Source: Usitatibacter sp035624355
GTDB lineage: Bacteria; Pseudomonadota; Gammaproteobacteria; Burkholderiales; Usitatibacteraceae
NCBI GenBank assembly: GCA_035624355.1
Contig: DASPRQ010000012.1
Location: forward strand, 1-64,000
Length of the DNA stretch: 64,000 nucleotides
Direction: 5' to 3'
Part shown: positions 1 to 8,800 of the stretch, in pieces
Numbering within the stretch: the stretch's first letter is position 1
Layout: each line of letters begins with the position of its first letter
The notes under the pieces: generated by a model
Seen by the model: only the letters and a program-made list of their open reading frames with translations
What the model was told of the DNA's origin: nothing
The model's database searches: none
Made by a program: the position numbers and the translations under genes

Positions 1-2229
1 GAGCGCTCGGGAAGCCAGGCGTACGAGGCGACGCTCACCTACGCGCGCGACGGCTCGCGCCACGACGTGCTCGTGAACAAGGCGACCTTCTATTCTCCCT
101 CCGGCGAGGTGGCGGGGCTGGTCGGCGTGCTCGTCGACATCACGCAGCGCAAGAAGCTCGAGGCGGAGACCCGCGAGAGCCACGAGCGCCTGCGCGCGGT
201 GATCCACGCCGCCCCGCTCGCCATCGTCGCCCGCGACCTGGACGCGCTGGTCCGCATGTGGAACCCCGCGGCCGAGCGCATGTTCGGCTGGCGCGAGTCC
301 GAGGTCCTCGAGACGCGCGCCTCGGTGGTGCCCGAGCGGCTGCGTGCCGAGGCGCGGGCGCTGCGGCTGCGCGCCGAAGCGGGCGAGACGATCCGCGTCG
401 AGGAGACGCGCCGCATGCGCCGCGACGGAACGGAGATCGACGTGTCGCTCTCGATGGCACCGATCTACGGGGCCGACGGCGTGGTGATCGGCACGATGAT
501 CGCGATCGTGGACATCTCGCGGCGCAAGATCGCCGAGCAGGCGCTTCGCCAAAGCGAGGAGCAGCTGCGCCTCGCGATGGAGGCCGCGCAGATGGGCATG
601 TGGTACTGGGAGGTCGACACCGACCGGTTCCTCCACTCCGAGGGGCTGAGCGTGCTCTTCGGCGGCCGGGCCGACGATCCGCTCACCGACTACCGCGTCT
701 TCCGCGACCGGCTGCACCCGGAGGACCGCGAGCTGCTCGAGGCGACGCTGCGCCATGCGATCCGCAAGGGGGCCGACTTCCAGGCCGACGGCCGCGTCGT
801 CTGGCCCGACGGCTCGATCCACTGGCTCGCCAACCGCGGCCAGGTGCACCGCGGCCCCGACGGGCACGCGCAGCGCGTGATCGGCGTGGCGATGGAGATC
901 ACGGACCGCAAGATCGCCGAGCAGCGCATCGCGCACATGGCGCACCACGACGCCCTCACGGGCCTGCCGAACCGCGTGCTGCTGCGCGACCGCATCCAGC
1001 AGGCGATCGCCCAGGCGCACCGCAACGACACGCGGCTCGCCGTGCTCTTCCTCGACCTCGACCGGTTCAAGACGATCAACGACTCCCTCGGCCACCAGCT
1101 CGGCGACCGGCTGCTGCAGTCGGTGGCGAGCCGCCTCCTCGTGTGCGTGCGCGAGGGCGACACCGTGGCGCGGGTCGGCGGCGACGAGTTCGTGATCGTG
1201 ATCCCGGGCATCTCCTCGTCGGCGGACGCCTCGCACGTCGCCTCCAAGATCCTCGAGGTCCTCGCGAGCCCCTTCCACCTGAGCGGCAACGACCTGCACG
1301 TCGGCGCCTCGCTCGGGATCAGCCTGTATCCCGCCGACGGCGGCGACGCCGAGACGCTGATGCGTAACGCCGACACCGCGATGTACCACGCCAAGGACTC
1401 GGGGCGCGGCAACTTCCAGTTCTTCACGCACCACATGAACGTGACGGCGCAGCAGCGCCTCACGCTCGAGACCGCGCTGCGGCGCGCCCTCGAGGGGCGC
1501 GAGTTCGAGCTGCACTACCAGCCGATCTACGACCTGCGCGACCCGTCGGTCACCGGCTTCGAGGCGCTGCTGCGCTGGAAGGCCCCGGGGCGGGAGCTCG
1601 CGCCCCCGGCGCAGTTCATCGCCGTGGCCGAGGAATCCGGCCTCATCGTGCCGATCGGGGAATGGGTGCTGCGCGAGGCGCTCACGCAGGCGAAGGCCTG
1701 GCACGCGCAGGGCCGGCCGCTCATGGTCTCGGTGAACGTCTCCGCGCACCAGCTCGCGCGGCCCTCCTTCGTCGACCGCCTGAGGCGCCTGCTCGACGAG
1801 ACCGACGTCGAGCCGGGCCTGCTCGAGCTCGAGGTGACCGAGGGCGTGATCATCGAGGGCGCGAGCGACGCGCGCGACACCATCGACCGGATCGCGGCCC
1901 TGGGCGTGGGCATCGCGATCGACGACTTCGGGACCGGCTACTCGGGGCTCGCGTACCTGAAGCGCCTGCCCATCGACACCGTGAAGATCGACCAGTCCTT
2001 CGTGCGCGACCTCACGGTCGATCCCGACGACGCCGCGATCGTGACCGCGATCGTCGCCATGGCCGCGAGCCTCGGGGTCGACGTGGTGGCCGAGGGCGTG
2101 GAGACCGAGCAGCAGCTCGCGCAGCTGCGGCTCCTGGGCTGCCACCGCGCCCAGGGCTTCTACTTCGCGCGGCCCATGGACGCCGCGGCGGTGGAGCGCT
2201 TCCTCGAGGACTCGCCGGCCGGGGATTGA
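1..2229 (+). CDS. PAS-GGDEF-EAL bifunctional cyclic-di-GMP enzyme, 5' truncated
   Basis: The reading frame is open from base 1, so the N-terminus lies outside the window; 742 residues are visible. Order: tail of a PAS/PAC domain ending GVLVDITQRKK, a second PAS (ending TMIAIVDISRRK), a third PAS (ending GVAMEITDRK), then GGDEF and EAL domains. The GGDEF motif is intact at 1177-1191 with an RxxD inhibitory site (REGD) five residues before it. The EAL domain keeps EALLRW (from 1561), the SVNVSA Asn, LEVTE, DDFGTGYS, VKID and AEGVE motifs, so both diguanylate cyclase and phosphodiesterase activity are plausible. It probably senses a signal through its PAS domains and adjusts c-di-GMP in the cytoplasm. 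The stop at 2227-2229 faces the next gene convergently. Confidence 0.95.
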   Translation, partial: ERSGSQAYEATLTYARDGSRHDVLVNKATFYSPSGEVAGLVGVLVDITQRKKLEAETRESHERLRAVIHAAPLAIVARDLDALVRMWNPAAERMFGWRESEVLETRASVVPERLRAEARALRLRAEAGETIRVEETRRMRRDGTEIDVSLSMAPIYGADGVVIGTMIAIVDISRRKIAEQALRQSEEQLRLAMEAAQMGMWYWEVDTDRFLHSEGLSVLFGGRADDPLTDYRVFRDRLHPEDRELLEATLRHAIRKGADFQADGRVVWPDGSIHWLANRGQVHRGPDGHAQRVIGVAMEITDRKIAEQRIAHMAHHDALTGLPNRVLLRDRIQQAIAQAHRNDTRLAVLFLDLDRFKTINDSLGHQLGDRLLQSVASRLLVCVREGDTVARVGGDEFVIVIPGISSSADASHVASKILEVLASPFHLSGNDLHVGASLGISLYPADGGDAETLMRNADTAMYHAKDSGRGNFQFFTHHMNVTAQQRLTLETALRRALEGREFELHYQPIYDLRDPSVTGFEALLRWKAPGRELAPPAQFIAVAEESGLIVPIGEWVLREALTQAKAWHAQGRPLMVSVNVSAHQLARPSFVDRLRRLLDETDVEPGLLELEVTEGVIIEGASDARDTIDRIAALGVGIAIDDFGTGYSGLAYLKRLPIDTVKIDQSFVRDLTVDPDDAAIVTAIVAMAASLGVDVVAEGVETEQQLAQLRLLGCHRAQGFYFARPMDAAAVERFLEDSPAGD

Positions 2230-2277
2230 GCCTTCGCGCCGGCGGGCGGTCCGCCCCGGGGGCGGGCCTCGAGCCCG

Positions 2278-3261
2278 TCAGCGGTTGTCGAGGGCGAGGC
2301 GCTTCAGGTCCTCGGCGAAGGCGCTCTTCGCCTGGGTCTGGCGCAGCGTCGTGAGCAAGCGCACCTTCACCTCGTCGTTGCCCGGCCAGACGGTCTCCAG
2401 CCAGAGCAGGCCCGCGTTGCCGTGGCCGGTGTAGGCGTAGCGGTTGAGCTCCGCCGACACCGCGGAGAGCACGCCGCTCGCGAAATAGTCGTCCCACTCG
2501 AGCTTCTCACCCGAGCGGTTCGACTTGATGGCGGCGAGCTTCGCCTTGATCTCGGCGGTGCGCGCCTGGCGCCGGGACGTGAGGTACTCGGCGCAGCGCT
2601 GCTGGAGCCACAGGTTCGCCTTGCCGAGCGCGGTCGAGCACACGGGCGGCGGCTGGCCGGGAAGCTGCGACTGCATGAGGTCGAGGGCGAACTGCAGCCG
2701 CCCGTGCCCGCCCACCTCCAGGATCACCATCGGGAAGTACGAGTTGGCGTACGGCGCGAAGGCGTTGGCCGACGAGTCGTCCGCCGACACCATCACCGGG
2801 AGCTTGCGGCCGGGAACCTCCATGAACTCGCCTCCGCCCATCGCGCCCGCCTCGTAGGCGGCGAGCCGCCGCACCTGGGGCTTGAGGCGATACACGAAGT
2901 GCGTGGTGCAGCAGTTGCTGCCGCCGGAGAAGCTCGAGATGTGCATGTCCGGCTGCCCGCTTCCGTCGAGGTCGCGGCCGAGCGCGTGGATCGTCCAGCG
3001 CGATCCCGGGTCGGTTTCCTTCGGGTTGGTCTGCCACACGGGCCGGCCCTGGCGGAAGAGCACCACGCGCTCGGCAGCGGCCACGGCATCGGTCGCGCCC
3101 TTCACGCGCGCGACCACGGCCTCGAATTCCTCGTACGTCTTCGTGTCGCGCGCCTCGAGCCCCTGCGACTCGAGCCACGCCGCGGGATCCTGCGGAGGAA
3201 GCGCCACGCCCACGCACAGCCATCCCAGCAAAGCGAACAACCAGCTTCCCCACCGTTGCAT
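2278..3261 (-). CDS. secreted protein of unknown function with a DLDGSGQPD loop
   Basis: 327 residues. The first 20 or so form a signal peptide (LFALLGWLCVGVA core), so export to the periplasm or beyond is likely. The middle holds DLDGSGQPD, an Asp-rich loop of the kind seen in FG-GAP or EF-hand calcium sites, followed by SGGSNCCTTHFVY with adjacent cysteines. I do not recognise the family. The ATG at 3261 is supported by a GGAGGAG ribosome binding site just upstream. The coding pattern matches neighbouring genes. It lies downstream of tRNA-Ser on the same strand but has its own leader. Function is unassigned; a repeat-containing ligand-binding or hydrolytic role is only a guess. Confidence 0.85.
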   Translation of the reverse strand: MQRWGSWLFALLGWLCVGVALPPQDPAAWLESQGLEARDTKTYEEFEAVVARVKGATDAVAAAERVVLFRQGRPVWQTNPKETDPGSRWTIHALGRDLDGSGQPDMHISSFSGGSNCCTTHFVYRLKPQVRRLAAYEAGAMGGGEFMEVPGRKLPVMVSADDSSANAFAPYANSYFPMVILEVGGHGRLQFALDLMQSQLPGQPPPVCSTALGKANLWLQQRCAEYLTSRRQARTAEIKAKLAAIKSNRSGEKLEWDDYFASGVLSAVSAELNRYAYTGHGNAGLLWLETVWPGNDEVKVRLLTTLRQTQAKSAFAEDLKRLALDNR

Positions 3262-3348
3262 TGCGGCTCCTCCGCGATTCGGCGTGCGCGACGGTTCTTT
3301 TTTTCGGCGACTTAAGGTACCACGGCCGCCGGCCGCGGACCGGGCGAC

Positions 3349-3438
3349 TGGCGGAAGGTGTGAGATTCGAACTCACGAGGGGCTTTCACCCCTGCCGGTT
3401 TTCAAGACCGGTGCCTTAGACCGCTCGGCCAACCTTCC
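3349..3438 (-). tRNA. tRNA-Ser (anticodon UGA)
   Basis: A 90-nt class II tRNA with encoded CCA (complement of 3349-3351). The acceptor arm begins GGAAGGT and pairs with ACCTTCC. The anticodon stem-loop reads CGGTCTTGAAAACCG, giving anticodon TGA. A long variable arm (GCAGGGGTGAAAGCCCCTCGT) identifies serine. The T arm carries GAGTTCGAATCTC. The 5' base is at 3438. Confidence 0.97.
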
Positions 3439-3589
3439 GTCTCGGTGCTCGCCCCCCAAAAACGCTGCGGCAAGGGGTATGATTCCCAAGGGATTTTAAT
3501 CCGGGCGGCGTGGTCTTGAAACCACCACATCCGTCCCATACTCTAAAAGAAGCCCGCCAGGGGCTCGAACCTCGACCCAGGAGACCGCA

Positions 3590-4291
3590 ATGCCGATGGA
3601 AAACCCGATGGTGGCGCAGGCGAGGACCGCATCCGCGCCGTCGCTCGCGCAGAACCGGGTTCTGCGCAACACCTACCTGCTCCTCGCCCTGTCCATGGTG
3701 CCGACGGTGGTCGGCGCATGGCTCGGCCTGCAGCTCAACTTCGCCGTCTTCGCGCGCCTGCACCCGGCGATGAGCGGCATCCTCTTCCTCGCCGTCGCCT
3801 TCGGCTTCATGGTCGGCATCCAGAGGACGAGGAACAGCGGCTGGGGTGTCGGCCTGCTGCTCGCGCTCACGTTCTTCATGGGCGTGTGGCTGTCGGGCAT
3901 GCTGGGGGTCGTGCTGGGGCTCGCGAACGGCGCGAACCTCATCGCGCTCGCCTTCGGCGGCACGGCGGTGATCTTCGGCTCGATGGCGACTCTCGCCACG
4001 ACCGTGAAGCGCGACCTGTCCGCCCTGGGCAAGTTCCTCTTCGTCGGCGTGATCATGCTGATCGTCGCGGGCTTCGCGAACATCTTCCTGCAGATCCCGG
4101 CGATGATGATCGCGCTGTCGGTGATCGCGATCGCGATCTTCTCCGCGTTCATGCTCTACGACGTGAACCGGATCGTGACGGGCGGCGAGACGAACTACAT
4201 CACGGCGACCCTCGCGCTCTACCTGGACCTCTACAACGTCTTCGTGAACCTGCTCGCGCTGCTCGGGTTCACCTCCGGCAGCAGCGACTGA
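3590..4291 (+). CDS. Bax inhibitor-1 / YccA family membrane protein
   Basis: 233 residues, the normal size for bacterial BI-1 (UPF0005) proteins. A short cytoplasmic N-terminus is followed by about seven hydrophobic segments (first near residue 25), and the C-terminal part holds the family-typical YDVNRIVTGGETNYITA segment and LYLDLYNVFVNLLALLG. BI-1 proteins are inner-membrane proteins implicated in ion (calcium) leak, and the E. coli homologue YccA interacts with FtsH. The start is fixed by AGGAG six bases upstream of the ATG. The gene stands alone and ends at a strong hairpin terminator. Its 150-base leader looks structured (see findings). Confidence 0.93.
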   Translation: MPMENPMVAQARTASAPSLAQNRVLRNTYLLLALSMVPTVVGAWLGLQLNFAVFARLHPAMSGILFLAVAFGFMVGIQRTRNSGWGVGLLLALTFFMGVWLSGMLGVVLGLANGANLIALAFGGTAVIFGSMATLATTVKRDLSALGKFLFVGVIMLIVAGFANIFLQIPAMMIALSVIAIAIFSAFMLYDVNRIVTGGETNYITATLALYLDLYNVFVNLLALLGFTSGSSD

Positions 4292-4311
4292 CGTTCCCGC
4301 GCCACGGCGAA

Positions 4312-4340
4312 GGGGCGGCCTCGGCCGCCCCTTTCCTTTT
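4312..4340 (+). terminator. rho-independent terminator after the BI-1 gene
   Basis: A perfect 9-bp GC stem (GGGGCGGCC at 4312-4320, GGCCGCCCC at 4323-4331) with a two-base loop as drawn is followed by TTTCCTTTT. It lies 20 bases after the BI-1 stop and abuts the rlmD stop, so it may act on both strands, though only the plus side has the T tract. Confidence 0.8.
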
Positions 4341-5635
4341 CAGCGCTCGAAGAGCGCGACCGATTCCACGTGGCCCGTGTGGGGGAACATGTTGACCACA
4401 CCCGCGGCGGAGAGGCGGTAGCCGTTCGCGTGGACGAGGATGCCGGCGTCGCGCGCGAGCGTCCCGGGGCTGCACGAGACGTACACGATGCGCTCCGGTC
4501 CGTTTTCGCCCAGCGCCTTGCAGATCTCGGCCGCGCCGTCGCGCGGGGGATCGACGAGCAGCTTCGCGACGGGCCCGAGGCGCCGAAGCGCGCCGCCCGC
4601 GTCGGCGTACAGGTCGTGGGCGAAGAACCCGGCCCGCCCCTCGAGGCCGTTGGCGCGCGCGTTCGCCGCGGCGCGGGCGACCAGCGCCTCGGCGCCCTCG
4701 ATGCCGGTCACCTGCGCCCCGCGCGTGGCGAGCGCGAGCGCGAAGTTGCCGAGCCCGCAGAAGAGGTCCCCCACCCGCTCGCCGGGTCGCGGGTCGAGCA
4801 GCCCCACGGCCCGCCGCACGAGCACGCGGTTCACGCCCATGTTCACCTGGGTGAACTCCGTGGGGCCGAAGCCGAGCGTGAGGCCGAACTCGGGCAGGCG
4901 ATAGTCGAGCGCGGCGGCATCGAGCGGATGGAAGGGCCGCGCCGACTCCGGTCCGCCGGGCTGCAGCCACCACTGGATGCCGTGCCGGTCGGCGAACTCG
5001 CGCAGCCTCGCCGCGTCCTCCTCCGGCAGCGGCTCGAGGTGGCGCAGCACGAGCACGGTCACCGCCTCGCCCACGGCGAGCTCGAGCTGCGGGATGCGGT
5101 CGCGCAGCCGCATCGAGGTGAGCATCGCGCGCAGCCCCGGGATGAGCGCCGACACCGCGGGCGGCAGTACCTCGCACGAAAGCACGTCGGCCACGTAGCT
5201 CGAGCGCCGCTCGTGGAAGCCCACCAGCACGCCGCCCTTCTTCGCCACGTAGTGCACCGAGAGGCGCGCGCGGTTGCGGTAGCCCCAGGCGGGTCCGACG
5301 ATCGGCGGCAGGATCGTGGCGGGGCTCACCTTGCCGAGGCGCGCGAGGTTGTCCTCGAGCACGCGCTGCTTGGCGGCGACCTGGGCGGCCGCCTCGACGT
5401 GCTGCATCGCGCAGCCGCCGCAGGTGCCGAAGTAGCGGCAGCGGGGCGCGACGCGCAGCGCGCTCTCGCGCAGCACCCGCGTCACGGTGCCCAGGTCGAA
5501 GTTGCCGCGGCTGCGCCGCCGTTCGAAGAGCACGCGCTCGCCGGTCACGCCCCCGTCGATGAAGGTGACCTTGCCGTCGACGTGCGCGACGCCCGCGCCC
5601 TCGGGATCGAGGGCCTCGATGAGCGCCTCGCTCAA
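4340..5635 (-). CDS. rlmD: 23S rRNA (uracil-1939-C5)-methyltransferase RlmD
   Basis: 431 residues, the usual length. The N-terminal TRAM-like domain is followed by an iron-sulfur motif CRYFGTCGGC (C66, C72, C75), with a fourth cysteine near residue 153 (LSCEVLPP). The SAM-binding motif is LFCGLGNFALALA, then LVDPPRDG, and the catalytic cysteine is in VYVSCSPGTLARD. The enzyme forms 5-methyluridine at U1939 of 23S rRNA using a [4Fe-4S] cluster and SAM. The start at 5635 lies four bases after the stop of the protease gene on the same strand, so the two may be cotranscribed although unrelated in function. Confidence 0.95.
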   Translation of the reverse strand: MSEALIEALDPEGAGVAHVDGKVTFIDGGVTGERVLFERRRSRGNFDLGTVTRVLRESALRVAPRCRYFGTCGGCAMQHVEAAAQVAAKQRVLEDNLARLGKVSPATILPPIVGPAWGYRNRARLSVHYVAKKGGVLVGFHERRSSYVADVLSCEVLPPAVSALIPGLRAMLTSMRLRDRIPQLELAVGEAVTVLVLRHLEPLPEEDAARLREFADRHGIQWWLQPGGPESARPFHPLDAAALDYRLPEFGLTLGFGPTEFTQVNMGVNRVLVRRAVGLLDPRPGERVGDLFCGLGNFALALATRGAQVTGIEGAEALVARAAANARANGLEGRAGFFAHDLYADAGGALRRLGPVAKLLVDPPRDGAAEICKALGENGPERIVYVSCSPGTLARDAGILVHANGYRLSAAGVVNMFPHTGHVESVALFER

Positions 5636-5639
5636 ATCC

Positions 5640-8126
5640 CTACGACTCGCATTGCGTCTTCATCACGCCGAACGCCTGGCGCTGGATCGACTTCGTCACC
5701 GTCACGCCGTTCACGGTGTAGGTGAGCGTGCCGGTGTTTCCGTCGGCGAAGTGGAACGACATGGTGCCCACGGGGGTTGCGCTGATCGCGGTCCACGGCG
5801 AGGCGTTGAACGCCGGTCCCGTGGTGCGATAGAGCGTGCCCGAGTACGAGGCGTTGCCCGTCCGGGCCCCGTCGGACATCACCAGCCACATCCCCTTCCC
5901 GTCGGAGCCGTAGGTGAAGAGCGTGGCGAAGAGAATGTCGCCCTGGTGCGCGATGTTGACGCCCCATCCGGACTCCGAGGGATTCCACCACAGGTCCTGG
6001 TAATTGGTCGCGTAGCTGCGGTCGAACGCCGACCAGGTGCAGGTGGGCGGCGTCGAGAACGGCTGGCGCGTGATGCTCTTCGTGACCGTCGTGCCGTTGT
6101 AGGTGTAGACGAGCGTCGCCGAGGCGGACCCGGTGAACGTGAGCCGCATCGACCCGATCGCGGAGGCCGACACGGCCGAGGAATTGAAGGGCTGCGCGCT
6201 GAACGCCGGCCCCGTGGTGCGGTAGAGCGTGCCCAGGTACGACCCGTCGGCCTGCCGCTCGCCGTCCGACATGACGAGCCACATCGGCGCCCCGGTCGAA
6301 TCGTAGGTGAAAAGCGTGGCGAAGATGATGTTGCTCTGGTGGTTCAGGTTGAGGCCCCACCCGGACTCGGCGGAATTCCACCACAGGTCGGTGTAGTTGG
6401 CGTCGAGGTGGTCGGCGCGCATGTGCAGGTTGTAGGCGCCCGTGCCCGACGGATCCCAGTGCGCCACCTGCACGTAGTAGGTGCCCGCGGCGAGCTGCTG
6501 CGTGAAGCCGAAGTGGTTGCTGCTGGTCTGCGCGTCGTCGTTGAAGGTGATCTCGTCGCCCTTCGAATCGAGGAGCGTGCCGACGGTGTCGAGGTTGGCG
6601 CCCCCCGGCGCGTCGGTCCACGCGCTCACCCACGCGGACGAATTCAGCACGAAGCGATAGACGTCGAGGTCCCCGGGGTAGTCGATGAGGCGGTTGTCGA
6701 GCTCGTCGGCGGTCGTGCGTGCGTCGAGCACCTCGGCGCCCGTGGGGTCGGGCGGCGTGCCGAAGAGGTCCTGGGGACGGTTCGGGGCGTCGTCGGCGGG
6801 CTTGCCCGCCGCCGTGATGTAGGGCGTGAGCTCCGGCTCGAAGATGTCGAAGCGGCTGTAGAGCGCCACCTCGTTCAGGTCCGTGCAGCTCAGGCCTTCG
6901 GCGCTGTTGTTGGTGGTCGTGGCGGTGAGGATGCCGCGCAGCTCGAGGCTCCCGCCCGACATCGTGAAGAGCCCCGAGCCGCTCGAGCCGCCCTGAATGA
7001 TGCCGTGGCTGAAGCTTACGACGTAGAACTCCTGCGGCCAGTCGGGAAGCGGGTAGAGCGCCGTGGCGGTGCCGACCGCGTAGCGCGTCGTGTCCCCCTG
7101 GGGATGGCTCACGCTCACGATGGACGTGGCCGGCCCGAGCTCCGAGGAATTCCACCCGGCGTACACCGTGTCGCTCGGGGGCGCCTGGTTCATGAGCAGC
7201 AGCGTCGAGTCCACGTTGAAGTTGGTGAGCACGAGCTGCATCCCCCCGCTCGTCTGCTCGCGCGTCGGCGGCAGCCCCTGGTCCGGGCACGCGTTGTCGG
7301 ACTCGTACGACCACCATGCCGTGATGGTGCCCGCGGTCGTGCCGTCGCCGATGCAGTGGTTGGCGGTGAGCACGTACGGCGCCGGATATTTCTCCGTGTC
7401 GATGAGGGTGGCCGAGCAGACGTAGGCGGTGGTCCCGCTCACGAAGGAGATGCGCGCCACGGACTTGCGGCGCTCCAGGATCGCGTCGCCCACGCCCGGG
7501 TCGAGCGTGGAATCGGTGGCCGCGCACATCGCTTCCAGCGTGCAGAAGCCCGCCGCCTTCGCGAACACGGGCGTGTCGAAGTGCGCGATCGCCCCGAGGC
7601 TCACCGCCTCGCCGTTGCCGGGCCGCACGGGCGTGAACAGCTCGATCACCTGCGACGGTCCCTCGGTCCAGGGGGTCCAGGCCTGCGGCCCGAGGGTGGG
7701 GTCGAGCATCATCGTCTCGATGCGGCCGTCGCCGCCCTGCGCTCGCAGCTCCATCGCGCCCGGCATCGTGCCGAGGTCGAGGCGCACGCGCAGCCCCAGG
7801 GCGCCGTCGGACGTGGCACGCACCTTCGCGACCCAGCCTCCGGCGACGCGCACCCAGCGGGCGACGGGCACGGGCGAGCCGAGCTCGCGCACGCTGCCGA
7901 CGCGCTGGGGCCCGCGCGGATTGGGCGGCGTCGCGGCCTTCGCGACGAGCGCCGGCAGCGATACGGCGTCGACCGCCGCGAGGCCGGGCGCGCGGAACGA
8001 CGGCGCGAGCGCGCCCACCATCGGCAGGGCGGGCCGCGAGGGCATTCCGTGCGGTGCCGGACCGGGGGCGGCGGCGCAGGCGAGCGAAGCGACCGATGCG
8101 AGCAATGCGGCGAGGCGATGGATCAT
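5640..8126 (-). CDS. secreted trypsin-like serine endopeptidase with PPC-like domain and two WWN repeats
   Basis: About 828 residues from an ATG at 8126, which begins a clear signal peptide (MIHRLAALLASVASLACA). An in-frame start at 8177 would bury this signal, so I prefer 8126. The protease domain has a chymotrypsin-like triad: H257 in LTANHCIGDG, D306 in NFNVDSTLL and S382 in GGSSGSGLF. The GSSGS context resembles lysyl endopeptidase (Achromobacter protease I type). A pre-peptidase C-terminal-like domain follows (LDVYRFVLNSSAWVSAW, ending YYVQVAHWD). The C-terminus is two tandem copies of a roughly 115-residue module starting DLWWN.-ESGWG. Substrate specificity cannot be read from sequence. 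Secretion route is presumably Sec plus an outer-membrane system. Confidence 0.9.
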   Translation of the reverse strand: MIHRLAALLASVASLACAAAPGPAPHGMPSRPALPMVGALAPSFRAPGLAAVDAVSLPALVAKAATPPNPRGPQRVGSVRELGSPVPVARWVRVAGGWVAKVRATSDGALGLRVRLDLGTMPGAMELRAQGGDGRIETMMLDPTLGPQAWTPWTEGPSQVIELFTPVRPGNGEAVSLGAIAHFDTPVFAKAAGFCTLEAMCAATDSTLDPGVGDAILERRKSVARISFVSGTTAYVCSATLIDTEKYPAPYVLTANHCIGDGTTAGTITAWWSYESDNACPDQGLPPTREQTSGGMQLVLTNFNVDSTLLLMNQAPPSDTVYAGWNSSELGPATSIVSVSHPQGDTTRYAVGTATALYPLPDWPQEFYVVSFSHGIIQGGSSGSGLFTMSGGSLELRGILTATTTNNSAEGLSCTDLNEVALYSRFDIFEPELTPYITAAGKPADDAPNRPQDLFGTPPDPTGAEVLDARTTADELDNRLIDYPGDLDVYRFVLNSSAWVSAWTDAPGGANLDTVGTLLDSKGDEITFNDDAQTSSNHFGFTQQLAAGTYYVQVAHWDPSGTGAYNLHMRADHLDANYTDLWWNSAESGWGLNLNHQSNIIFATLFTYDSTGAPMWLVMSDGERQADGSYLGTLYRTTGPAFSAQPFNSSAVSASAIGSMRLTFTGSASATLVYTYNGTTVTKSITRQPFSTPPTCTWSAFDRSYATNYQDLWWNPSESGWGVNIAHQGDILFATLFTYGSDGKGMWLVMSDGARTGNASYSGTLYRTTGPAFNASPWTAISATPVGTMSFHFADGNTGTLTYTVNGVTVTKSIQRQAFGVMKTQCES
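5643..6400 (-). repeat. two tandem coding repeats (WWN-ESGWG module)
   Basis: Within the protease gene, the segments around 6048-6400 and 5643-6003 encode two copies of one module. Shared landmarks are DLWWN, ESGWG, HQ, FATLFTY, MWLVMSDG, GTLYRTTGPAF and TVTKSI.RQ. The copies are clearly homologous but diverged, so they are an old duplication rather than a recent DNA repeat. Confidence 0.85.
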
Positions 8127-8257
8127 GAATGCCCTCAGGCAAGAAGGGATGGCGCGCGCTCCGGTGCCGGTTTTCACTTGAATTTCAGGGCCTTATGTTA
8201 CCATGGGCAATCGGCCCCTGCGCCCTGCGCGGCGCCTCCCAGTCCGGTCGCAAGTCC

Positions 8258-8800
8258 TTGATCAAGTTCTGCAATTCCTGCGGCTCGGCGGTCACCCACC
8301 GCGTCCCCGCGGGCGATAGCCACACCCGTGCGGTCTGCGACGCATGCGGCGCGATCCAGTACGAGAACCCGAAGATCGTCGTCGGAGCCGTTCCGGTGTG
8401 GGGCGAGCGCATCCTGATGTGCCGGCGCGCGATCGAGCCGCGCTACGGATTGTGGACGCTGCCCGCGGGATTCATGGAGAACGGCGAGACCGCCGCGGAA
8501 GGCGCGATGCGCGAGGCGCTCGAGGAAGCGCGCGCGCGGATCGAGATTCAGGAGCTCTACACCCTGTACTCGGTGCCCCACGTGAACCAGGTGCACATGA
8601 TGTTCCGCGCGCGCTTGCTGAACGAGGACTACGGGGCCGGCGCCGAGACCCTCGAGGTGAAGCTCATGTCCGCCGAGGAGATCCCGTGGAACGAGCTCGC
8701 GTTCGCCGTCGTGCGGCGCACGCTCGAGCATTTCCTCGCCGACCGCGAGCTCGGGACCTACACGATGCGCTCGGGGGACATCCTGAGCCCCGTGCGGTGA
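8258..8800 (+). CDS. NUDIX hydrolase with N-terminal zinc ribbon
   Basis: About 180 residues from a TTG at 8258, giving the family-typical start LIKFCNSCGSAV; in-frame ATGs at 8129 and 8195 would add a non-conserved tail. The zinc ribbon is CNSCG and CDACG about 23 residues apart. The NUDIX box is GFMENGETAAEGAMREALEE, matching GX5EX7REUXEEXGU except that the last conserved Gly is replaced (EEARARIE). Homologues hydrolyse nucleoside diphosphate derivatives such as ADP-ribose or NADH; the substrate here is unknown. The stop overlaps the next gene by four bases (GTGA), indicating translational coupling. The missing Gly may alter activity and is worth checking. Confidence 0.88.
   Translation: MIKFCNSCGSAVTHRVPAGDSHTRAVCDACGAIQYENPKIVVGAVPVWGERILMCRRAIEPRYGLWTLPAGFMENGETAAEGAMREALEEARARIEIQELYTLYSVPHVNQVHMMFRARLLNEDYGAGAETLEVKLMSAEEIPWNELAFAVVRRTLEHFLADRELGTYTMRSGDILSPVR

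Noticed and set aside
3290..3306. T-run upstream of the secreted-protein gene as a terminator
   Set aside because: On the plus strand no gene ends here and no stable hairpin precedes it; on the minus strand it is an A-run.
8129..8257. Upstream in-frame extension of the NUDIX gene
   Set aside because: The extra 43 residues are not conserved-looking and overlap the promoter region of the divergent protease; the zinc-ribbon start at 8258 fits the family.
5487..8261. Long plus-strand frame opposite rlmD and the protease
   Set aside because: Both minus-strand genes have catalytic residues and signal peptides; the plus frame is GC-driven and Arg/Gly/Val-rich.
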